From assembly GCA_030640905.1 (NCBI GenBank), contig DAOWIM010000229.1:1-17065 (forward strand): a stretch of DNA of 17,065 nucleotides, written 5' to 3'. Of the stretch, positions 1-6,021 are shown piece by piece; positions within the stretch are counted from its first letter, which is position 1; every line of letters starts with the position of its first letter. A program made the translations under genes and the position numbers. The stretch is from a bacterium (lineage in GTDB: Bacteria > Zixibacteria > MSB-5A5 > GN15 > FEB-12). The notes below the pieces were generated by a model. It saw only the letters and a program-made list of their open reading frames with translations. It was not told the DNA's origin and did not search any database.

Positions 1-432
1 CGTAGCGGCGTTAAGGATGCGCAGGCTATCGCCCTGGATCGCAATGTAACGCCCGTCGGCGGAGACCGCAAGTTCGCCGCCATAGTCGAACTGATCTATT
101 TGTTGTCGGCTCTCAATATCTAACACCCACGTCAGACCATACTCAAGAGTCGACAGGAGCAAGTGTTTCTCGTCGATCGTAACCGCTATGTACTCGGTAC
201 TGCGATCTCCTTTCGGGATTGAATCGGTGATAGCTTGCGCCGCTGTGTTGTAAACGAATATGTAGTTGTCTCGCAACACGTCGGAAATGTAGAAATTGTA
301 GTCGCTGACCGGAATCAATGGAGGACAGACCGGACAATCGTCTCCCGAATCACAGGCAACCAGCAAACCGATCAACAGCAGAAGTATGAAAATCCACTTT
401 TTTACAATAACTCCGACAGTACAAGCACCCAT
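1..432 (-). CDS. Lipoprotein, beta-propeller-like, N-terminal part (cut by window edge)
   Basis: The frame is open from an ATG at 432 down to base 1, giving 144 codons with no stop, so the gene continues outside the window. The N-terminus has two Lys, a hydrophobic stretch (about residues 13-26) and a lipobox LVAC with Cys27, which indicates a lipoprotein signal peptide cleaved before Cys27. A short CxxC (Cys33, Cys36) follows. The remaining sequence alternates short beta-like segments and contains a piece like VSADGRYIAI, as seen in WD40/YVTN-type beta-propellers. A GGGAGAG Shine-Dalgarno-like stretch lies a few bases before the ATG. The gene is divergent from obg. No specific function is recognised; it is probably an envelope-anchored protein. 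Confidence 0.75.
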   Translation of the reverse strand, partial: MGACTVGVIVKKWIFILLLLIGLLVACDSGDDCPVCPPLIPVSDYNFYISDVLRDNYIFVYNTAAQAITDSIPKGDRSTEYIAVTIDEKHLLLSTLEYGLTWVLDIESRQQIDQFDYGGELAVSADGRYIAIQGDSLRILNAAT

Positions 433-529
433 ATTACTCTCCCGCCCAAAAGCTCACCTACAAGAGACGAAGTTAGCAGCTTTTTGTCAAGACCTTTATG
501 GACATTCTCTGCAACCCCCAACATCCTAA

Positions 530-558
530 TTGACATCGGCTCAATCGCACGGGATATT
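530..558 (+). promoter_or_regulatory. Predicted sigma70-type promoter of obg
   Basis: A perfect TTGACA (530-535), a 17-bp spacer and GATATT (553-558, 4 of 6 matches) lie just before the obg ATG at 564. Only five bases separate the -10 from the start codon and no Shine-Dalgarno is visible, so the transcript would be nearly leaderless. This is inferred from consensus only. Confidence 0.4.
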
Positions 559-563
559 AGTTT

Positions 564-1544
564 ATGAAATTTATTGACTACGTTGAGATTGAAGTCGCTG
601 CCGGTAATGGTGGCGCCGGAATCATTGCCTTTCATACCGAGAAGTTCGTCGCCAAAGGTGGACCCGATGGTGGCGACGGCGGCAACGGTGGCAGCATTGT
701 CGCAACCGCTGATCGTCAATTAACCACTCTGCTTGATTTTCGATACAAACGAAAATACAAAGCCAACAACGGACAACCGGGTAAAGGCAAACTCCGAACC
801 GGTAAGTCGGCCGATGATACGATCCTCCGTCTGCCGGTGGGAACGATAATCACAGATATGGAGAACGGCCAACCGATCGCCGACCTGGATGAAGAAGATG
901 CTACCGTGATCATCGCCGCCGGAGGCAAGGGCGGACACGGCAACGCCTATTACAAATCACCAACCAACCAGACACCACGAAAAGCTCAAGGCGGTTTTCC
1001 CGGTGAGACCAGAAAAATTGCACTGGAACTGAAACTGCTGGCTGATGTTGGTCTGGTCGGCAAACCAAACGCGGGCAAGTCAACGATTCTGGCGGCGTTC
1101 TCGGCGGCCCGACCAAAAATCGCCGACTACCCGTTCACGACGCTGAAGCCTAACCTCGGCATTGTAAAGATCGGTGAGCATCGTTCCTGTGTGATGGCTG
1201 ATATTCCCGGTCTGATCGAAGGTGCCTCCGAAGGCAAAGGACTGGGACATCAGTTTCTCAAACACATTCAACGCACGGCCCAGATTCTCTATGTTATTGA
1301 TATCAACGACGAGGCTATCGAAGAATCTCTCGCGACTCTGAGCCACGAACTGGAAGAGTTTGATCCCGACCTGCCGAAAAGACCATCGACAGTGGTTATC
1401 ACAAAAACAGACACCCTATCGGAAAGTGACCTAAAAGATCTTTCCAGATCGCTGCCCGCTGACTATATTTACATATCGGCAGTAGCCCGAAAGGGGACCG
1501 AAGAATTCATTCGTGCAATCGAGAAAAACCTTGTCAGACCTTGA
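564..1544 (+). CDS. obg: Obg family GTPase (ObgE/CgtA)
   Basis: Obg is a slow-cycling GTPase that binds the large ribosomal subunit and couples ribosome assembly to growth and the stringent response. The 326-residue product has the glycine-rich Obg fold (about 1-157, with GGPDGGDGGNGG at 32-43) followed by an Obg-type G domain: G1 GKPNAGKST (166-174), switch region YPFTTLKPNLG (189-199), G3 DIPG (213-216), G4 TKTD (280-283) and G5 SA (305-306). G4 has Thr in place of the usual Asn of NKxD. The protein ends soon after G5, so it lacks the acidic or OCT tails of many homologues. The start is ATG 564, matching the family N-terminus MKFxD. Its 3' end overlaps the dprA frame, which suggests translational coupling. 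Confidence 0.95.
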   Translation: MKFIDYVEIEVAAGNGGAGIIAFHTEKFVAKGGPDGGDGGNGGSIVATADRQLTTLLDFRYKRKYKANNGQPGKGKLRTGKSADDTILRLPVGTIITDMENGQPIADLDEEDATVIIAAGGKGGHGNAYYKSPTNQTPRKAQGGFPGETRKIALELKLLADVGLVGKPNAGKSTILAAFSAARPKIADYPFTTLKPNLGIVKIGEHRSCVMADIPGLIEGASEGKGLGHQFLKHIQRTAQILYVIDINDEAIEESLATLSHELEEFDPDLPKRPSTVVITKTDTLSESDLKDLSRSLPADYIYISAVARKGTEEFIRAIEKNLVRP

Positions 1545-2646
1545 ACTAAGAGATCGACTTGTCAGCGCCATCACCCTGCTGAATATCCCGGGCGTGGGAA
1601 TCGTGCGGTACCACCGTCTGACCAAAGCGTTTGGTGATCCAGCATCAGTTCTCTCATCGTCAATCGGTCAACTGGAAACAGTGCCGGGAATATCGCGTGC
1701 GATATCCGGCGCGATCAAAAAACAGCAGGATACCGACAAAGCCCGCGAACTGGCCGGTCGCATTGTACAACTCGGGTGGAGTGTACTTTTCCCAAGTGAT
1801 CCTGATTATCCCAAGACCTTGCTTTCAATCCGCGACCACCCCCCGATATTGTTCCGTATTGGCGAACCAATGAAAGATGATGAAAAACTTGTGGCAATTG
1901 TCGGTACTCGCAGATGTACCGAAAAAGGCCGCCTTTTCACATTCGACCTGGCCCGCTCACTGGCGCAGGCGGAAGTAACGGTCGTCTCCGGTATGGCGGA
2001 GGGCATCGATTCTGCCGCTCACGCCGGAGCGCTTGAGGCCAGCGGCAAGACGGTGGCCGTATGGGGTTGTTCGCTGGAGATTGTCTATCCCCCATCGAAC
2101 AAGTCGCTCGCTGAATCTATAAAAAATAACGGCGCCGTCTATTCCGAATATCTGCCCGGCACCACTCCCGACCGTACTACTTTTCCCGAACGTAACCGGA
2201 TCATTTCCGGTATGGTCGAGGCGGTAGTGGTGGTTGAGGCCGGCCAGAAATCGGGTGCGCTCATCACAGCGCAGCGTGCCCTCGATCACGGTCGTGAACT
2301 CTTTGCTGTCCCGGGATCACCTCACTCACGCTCTAGCCAGGGCACCAATAATCTGATCAAGGCCGGAGCCAAACTCACCACCCGGATTGACGACATTTTC
2401 GATGAACTCCCGCGGCTCAAAGGAGAGGTTCTGGTCAAGAAGTTCCGTGCCCTGCCAGACATGACCGAGACCGAACGGAATATCGTTTCATTTTTTTCCG
2501 AAGGCACCCAGCAGCTCGATCAATTGGCCAACTCCGCCGGAATGCCGGTGTCGGAATTGATGGAGTTTTTGCTCGCGCTGGAACTCAAGGGCGTAGTTAA
2601 GGAATTGTCCGGCAAGCGCTTCATGCTCTCAGAGGAATTTGCGTGA
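1513..2646 (+). CDS. dprA: DNA-processing protein DprA
   Basis: DprA (Smf) protects incoming single-stranded DNA and loads RecA during natural transformation; many non-competent bacteria also keep it. The 377-residue product has an N-terminal helix-hairpin-helix-like part (LLNIPGVG, 22-29) and the DprA Rossmann fold with GTRR (131-134), SGMAEGIDSAAH (159-170), FPERNRIISG (224-233), EAGQKSGALIT (242-252) and GTNNLIKAGA (277-286). A C-terminal winged-helix-like region occupies about 310-377. The start is uncertain: GTG at 1513 overlaps obg by 32 bp, while an in-frame TTG at 1531 would overlap by 14 bp; neither has a strong Shine-Dalgarno. The stop overlaps the ptsH start. A T7 run (2491-2497) lies inside the gene without breaking the frame. 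Confidence 0.95.
   Translation: MQSRKTLSDLELRDRLVSAITLLNIPGVGIVRYHRLTKAFGDPASVLSSSIGQLETVPGISRAISGAIKKQQDTDKARELAGRIVQLGWSVLFPSDPDYPKTLLSIRDHPPILFRIGEPMKDDEKLVAIVGTRRCTEKGRLFTFDLARSLAQAEVTVVSGMAEGIDSAAHAGALEASGKTVAVWGCSLEIVYPPSNKSLAESIKNNGAVYSEYLPGTTPDRTTFPERNRIISGMVEAVVVVEAGQKSGALITAQRALDHGRELFAVPGSPHSRSSQGTNNLIKAGAKLTTRIDDIFDELPRLKGEVLVKKFRALPDMTETERNIVSFFSEGTQQLDQLANSAGMPVSELMEFLLALELKGVVKELSGKRFMLSEEFA
2631..2636 (+). promoter_or_regulatory. Ribosome binding site supporting the GTG start of ptsH
   Basis: AGAGGA lies six bases before GTG 2643, inside the end of dprA. It supports the overlapping GTGA start of ptsH and implies translational coupling. Confidence 0.6.
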
Positions 2647-2912
2647 TTACCGCGACAGTCCGGATTATCAATAAGCTTGGTCTCCACGCGCGACCCTCGG
2701 CTATGCTGGTTACGGCAACATCAGCGTGGCAGTCGGAAGTGTTTTTTACCAAGGAAAATGTACGGGTCAACGGCAAATCAATAATGGGCGTAATGATGCT
2801 GGCGGCTGAAAAAGGCTCGGAGATTATAGTGGAAGTCGACGGGCCCGACGAAGAAGAGGCCCTTGAGGCGATCTGCAAGGTAATACGCTCCGGTTTTAAC
2901 GAGACCGACTGA
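2643..2912 (+). CDS. ptsH: Phosphocarrier protein HPr
   Basis: HPr takes a phosphate from Enzyme I on a histidine and passes it to EII proteins. The 89-residue product carries NKLGLHARPSA with the active His at exactly residue 15 and Arg17 beside it. It also has GKSIMGVMML with Ser at residue 46, the motif phosphorylated by HPr kinase/phosphorylase in bacteria that have HprK. Length and motif spacing are canonical. The start is GTG 2643, sharing GTGA with the dprA stop and preceded by AGAGGA at good spacing. ptsI follows after a gap of about 90 bp that holds a hairpin and a possible promoter. No HprK gene is in the window, so Ser46 regulation is inferred from the motif alone. Confidence 0.95.
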   Translation: MITATVRIINKLGLHARPSAMLVTATSAWQSEVFFTKENVRVNGKSIMGVMMLAAEKGSEIIVEVDGPDEEEALEAICKVIRSGFNETD

Positions 2913-2920
2913 TATAAAGC

Positions 2921-2950
2921 TTGCCATCCCCCCCCTAACGTAACTATTTT
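2921..2950 (+). promoter_or_regulatory. Possible internal promoter of ptsI with a C8 tract in its spacer
   Basis: TTGCCA (2921-2926, 5 of 6) and TATTTT (2945-2950, 4 of 6) are 18 bp apart. The spacer contains eight consecutive C (2928-2935), so slippage would alter -35/-10 spacing. Predicted from consensus only. Confidence 0.3.
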
Positions 2951-2951
2951 C

Positions 2952-2972
2952 ACTCCCTACTAACCAGGGAGT
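2952..2972 (+). promoter_or_regulatory. Hairpin in the ptsH-ptsI intergenic region
   Basis: ACTCCCT (2952-2958) and AGGGAGT (2966-2972) form a perfect 7-bp stem with a 7-base loop. No T-run follows, so it does not look like a complete intrinsic terminator. It may stabilise or process the mRNA, or tune ptsI relative to ptsH. If the promoter just upstream is real, the hairpin sits at the 5' end of the ptsI transcript. Confidence 0.45.
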
Positions 2973-3001
2973 AGTGCGCTTGTAAGTGATTGGCCCCGCC
3001 T

Positions 3002-4750
3002 ATGATCGAAAAACGTACTGTCATTAAAGGAACCCCTATCGCGGGCGGAATTGCGCTTGGGCAGGCTCGGATACTTGTACCGGGCAGAGCTGACATTCCC
3101 GAGTTCTCCATCACATCCGCAGGCGTCAAGAGTGAAATTGCCGCGCTGGAACGGGCCGTTGAAAAAACAGTTGCCGAACTTCGCCAGTTACGGGACTCGG
3201 CCGGCAAGAAGGTGGGGGGGGCGGTGGCCAAGATATTTGAAGCGCAACTCCTGATCGCCAGCGATTTTGAGTTCCTCAATCGGGTCAAATCAGAAATCTC
3301 GACACTCCGCCGCAACGCTGGTTCTATCTATAATTCGCTCGTCCACGAAACCGTCAATCCGCTGCGAAGCTCCGCCGATCCGTACATGCGCCAAATGGCC
3401 CAGGATGTTGAAGCTGTAGCCAAAAAAGTTCTCTCTCATCTGATCGGCCGCAATCAGGCTCTCGGAAAACTGGCGGCCAACACAATTTTGGTGGGGAAAA
3501 GCTTCACTCCCGGAGACATCCTGGTCTATCGTCAGCGGCGAGCTATCGGTTTTGTTTCTTCCGAGGGCGGAGCTGACTCACACATGGCCTTAATTGCCCG
3601 CGGTTTGATGTTGCCGGTGGCAGTAGCTGATAGTGTCTGGACACGAATCCCCGATGGCTGCCGTCTCATTCTGAACGGCTCTGCCGGCACGATAATTATA
3701 CATCCGTCGGAAGAAGACTGGCAGGAGTATCAACGCCTCAAGAAACGACACGGCCCCGCTCTTATACGCCGGATTAGAAAATTGCCGCAGATCCCGCCGC
3801 TTACCAAAGATGGCAAGGAGATCGAAATTGGCGCCAACCTGTCGCTCCCGGGTCCGGCTGATGATATCCTCTCCGAGCGGAAAGTACCTGTTGGTCTCTA
3901 CCGCACCGAATTTCTATTTCTGGCTCAGTCTTCGTTTCCCGACGAGGAAACACAGTATAAGTATTACGATCAGATCGCTGAGAAATTTGCAGGCACCAGT
4001 GTCGTGCTCCGAACGTTCGACCTCGGCTATGATAAACTCTCGCCTGACACGGTCTGGACCAACGAGGACAACCCCGCTCTCGGCTGGCGTGGTATCAGAC
4101 CGATGCTTGAGATGAAAAATGTATTTAAAACGCAAATACGGGCCATCCTTCGGGCCTCGACACGGAGAAACATAAAGATTCTGCTTCCGATGATTACCGA
4201 ACTGAGCGAAGTAGAAAAAGCTCGACGCATGATTTCGCAGGTGAAATTCAAGTTACGACAGGAAGGAATCGACTTCGACGCTGATATCGAGGTCGGCATT
4301 ATGATTGAGGTTCCCTCGGCGGCAATGACGGCCGAAACGCTGGCGACGAAAGTTGATTTCATGTCGATTGGCACCAACGATCTGACCCAATACACACTGG
4401 CCGCTGATCGCATGAACAGTCGTATCGCCTACCTGTACAATTCATTCCATCCCGCCGTTCTCAACTTGATCAAGATGACGATTGATGCGGGCCGGAAACG
4501 TGGGATCCCGGTCACTATTTGTGGTGAAGTTGCCGGTGATCTCCTCGGCCTGCCTCTGTTTTTGGGCATGGGTATTGACATGCTGTCAGTGCACCCGGGT
4601 CGGATTGTTGACCTCTGTCGTACGATTCGCAAGATTGACTCCAATCTGGTGGAACTGATGGTGCCATCGGTCCTCTCCAGTGGATCACCGAGCGCTGTTA
4701 TCTCTAAGCTGGAGCGATTTCAAGCTGCTGTAAATGAGACAAGAAACTAA
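3002..4750 (+). CDS. ptsI: PTS Enzyme I (phosphoenolpyruvate-protein phosphotransferase)
   Basis: Enzyme I autophosphorylates from PEP and phosphorylates HPr His15 in the cytoplasm. Numbering from ATG 3002 (582 residues), the swivelling domain carries GGADSHMALIAR with the active His194. The PEP-binding TIM barrel carries GLYRTEF (Arg301), RTFDLGYDK, GTNDLTQYTLAADR (from 457) and CGEVAGD with Cys507. Length is normal for EI. Two departures from common EI sequences are visible: Asp where a Thr usually sits two residues before the active His, and GYDK instead of GGDK. The frame opens at TTG 2990 directly after an in-frame TGA; ATG 3002 is preferred by alignment with family N-termini, though neither start has a clear Shine-Dalgarno. 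A G8 run lies at 3214-3221. Confidence 0.93.
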   Translation: MIEKRTVIKGTPIAGGIALGQARILVPGRADIPEFSITSAGVKSEIAALERAVEKTVAELRQLRDSAGKKVGGAVAKIFEAQLLIASDFEFLNRVKSEISTLRRNAGSIYNSLVHETVNPLRSSADPYMRQMAQDVEAVAKKVLSHLIGRNQALGKLAANTILVGKSFTPGDILVYRQRRAIGFVSSEGGADSHMALIARGLMLPVAVADSVWTRIPDGCRLILNGSAGTIIIHPSEEDWQEYQRLKKRHGPALIRRIRKLPQIPPLTKDGKEIEIGANLSLPGPADDILSERKVPVGLYRTEFLFLAQSSFPDEETQYKYYDQIAEKFAGTSVVLRTFDLGYDKLSPDTVWTNEDNPALGWRGIRPMLEMKNVFKTQIRAILRASTRRNIKILLPMITELSEVEKARRMISQVKFKLRQEGIDFDADIEVGIMIEVPSAAMTAETLATKVDFMSIGTNDLTQYTLAADRMNSRIAYLYNSFHPAVLNLIKMTIDAGRKRGIPVTICGEVAGDLLGLPLFLGMGIDMLSVHPGRIVDLCRTIRKIDSNLVELMVPSVLSSGSPSAVISKLERFQAAVNETRN

Positions 4751-4755
4751 AATAT

Positions 4756-4761
4756 AAGGGA
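4756..4761 (+). promoter_or_regulatory. Ribosome binding site supporting the TTG start of the isomerase
   Basis: AAGGGA sits seven bases before TTG 4769, making this rare start codon credible. No good ATG alternative lies upstream in frame. Confidence 0.55.
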
Positions 4762-4768
4762 TAGTAAA

Positions 4769-5851
4769 TTGAGCGTACTGAACGATCTGGACAACATAAG
4801 AGCACTCGATCCCGGCAATATGTATAACGCCATTTTCGATCTGCCTGAGCAGATGGCTGCCGCCCTTGAGATTGGCCGAAAGTGGCGTACCAGTGCTGAC
4901 GACTTCGCCGACATCAAGAACATCGTCGCTGTTGGCATGGGTGGCTCCGCCATTGGGGCAGACTTGATCCGCTCCTACCTCTCTACTGTACTGCTGGTAC
5001 CGTTTCAGGTTTGTCGACATTACAGTCTGCCTGAATATGTTGATGACGAAACTCTGGTAATAGTATCATCCTACAGCGGCAATACCGAAGAAACTCTCTC
5101 GGCGGTCGATGATGCCATCAGCCGCAAATCGATGATTGCAGCGGTCAGCACCGGCGGCATGCTTCAGGAAGTAGCGGAAATAAACGATATCCCGTTGGCT
5201 ATTATTCCTTCGGGCCTGCAGCCTCGGGCAGCGCTGGGGCATTCTTTCGTGCCGGTGCTGGTCTTTTTGGAGAAGATCGGACTGATCAAGAATGTGGCCG
5301 AAGAAATCACCGCTATGATTGAGAAGTTGAAAGAATTCCGTGATGGCTTGATCGAGGATCAACCGGTCAAGATGAATCTCGCCAAACAATTGGCCGAGAA
5401 GATGCACGGGAAGATCCCGATCATATACACCGGTCCGGCCCTCACCGACGTTGTCGGCATCCGATGGAAAGGGCAGATCTGTGAGAACTCGAAAATCCTC
5501 GCCTTCGCTAATCAGTTTCCCGAGTTCAACCATAACGAACTGGTCGGCTGGTCGGAGCCTATCGAGGAACACAAGGAAAACCTTGTAGTTCTTATGCTGC
5601 GAGATACTGAAGATCACCATCAGATCCGCCAACGGATGAACTTCGTCAGAGACATGCTTCAGGCCCGCGAAGTAGATGTCATTGAGATTCATTCCAAAGG
5701 CGAGACGGCTCTACAGAGGACGTTCCAACTCATTCAGTTGGGTGATTTTGTTTCCTACTATCTGGCCATCCTGAACGAAGAGGACCCCACGCCGGTAGCT
5801 GTTATTGAGGACCTCAAGAAATTCCTCTCCGGCAAAGTCGCCCCGGTATAG
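4769..5851 (+). CDS. Bifunctional phosphoglucose/phosphomannose isomerase
   Basis: Enzymes of this family interconvert glucose-6-phosphate or mannose-6-phosphate with fructose-6-phosphate. The 360-residue product has two SIS folds. The first has VAVGMGGSAIGADL (53-66) and the sugar-phosphate loop SSYSGNTEETL (100-110). Glu239 (in QICENSK) and His255 (in EFNHNE) are 16 residues apart, the same spacing as the catalytic Glu/His of the characterised archaeal enzyme. The C-terminal DPTPVAVIEDLK ends in Lys350, the likely third catalytic residue. The start is TTG 4769, supported by AAGGGA at 7-base spacing. The gene follows ptsI by 18 bp, so PTS proteins and central sugar-phosphate metabolism are probably co-transcribed. 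Which substrate dominates cannot be told from sequence. Confidence 0.92.
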   Translation: MSVLNDLDNIRALDPGNMYNAIFDLPEQMAAALEIGRKWRTSADDFADIKNIVAVGMGGSAIGADLIRSYLSTVLLVPFQVCRHYSLPEYVDDETLVIVSSYSGNTEETLSAVDDAISRKSMIAAVSTGGMLQEVAEINDIPLAIIPSGLQPRAALGHSFVPVLVFLEKIGLIKNVAEEITAMIEKLKEFRDGLIEDQPVKMNLAKQLAEKMHGKIPIIYTGPALTDVVGIRWKGQICENSKILAFANQFPEFNHNELVGWSEPIEEHKENLVVLMLRDTEDHHQIRQRMNFVRDMLQAREVDVIEIHSKGETALQRTFQLIQLGDFVSYYLAILNEEDPTPVAVIEDLKKFLSGKVAPV

Positions 5852-5900
5852 CTGACAACCGTAGCTACCACCGGTCCAAAGCTACAGATATTTATCGGCG

Positions 5901-5920
5901 GCCCGTCAGTAATGGCGGGC
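5901..5920 (+). terminator. Weak hairpin after the isomerase gene
   Basis: GCCCG (5901-5905) and CGGGC (5916-5920) can pair across a 10-base loop about 50 bp after the stop. There is no U-run, so an intrinsic terminator is only a possibility. The 170-bp gap 5852-6021 otherwise holds the predicted promoter of the next gene. Confidence 0.25.
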
Positions 5921-5968
5921 TGTCTCTCTGAGCGCTCTGATCGGTCTATCATCGAATCAAGCCAATAC

Positions 5969-5997
5969 TTGAATTCTCGACTGCAGCAGTCTATCTT
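5969..5997 (+). promoter_or_regulatory. Predicted promoter of the TPR membrane protein, with operator-like palindrome
   Basis: TTGAAT (5969-5974) and TATCTT (5992-5997), each 4 of 6 matches, are 17 bp apart. The spacer contains the palindrome GACTG-CAG-CAGTC (5979-5991), placed where a repressor could block polymerase. AAGGAG and the GTG start follow at sensible distances. Confidence 0.4.
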
Positions 5998-6008
5998 ACC
6001 TGCTGAAT

Positions 6009-6014
6009 AAGGAG
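6009..6014 (+). promoter_or_regulatory. Ribosome binding site supporting the GTG start at 6022
   Basis: AAGGAG lies seven bases before GTG 6022, a near-ideal Shine-Dalgarno that fixes this start. Confidence 0.7.
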
Positions 6015-6021
6015 TCTTTCT

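Noticed and set aside
485..490. TTGACA on the - strand as a promoter for the lipoprotein gene
   Set aside because: The -35 is perfect but no acceptable -10 lies 16 to 18 bp downstream on that strand.
5066..5692. 208-codon - strand ORF over the isomerase
   Set aside because: Shadow of the isomerase gene, which has complete SIS-fold motifs; the antisense product has no recognisable features.
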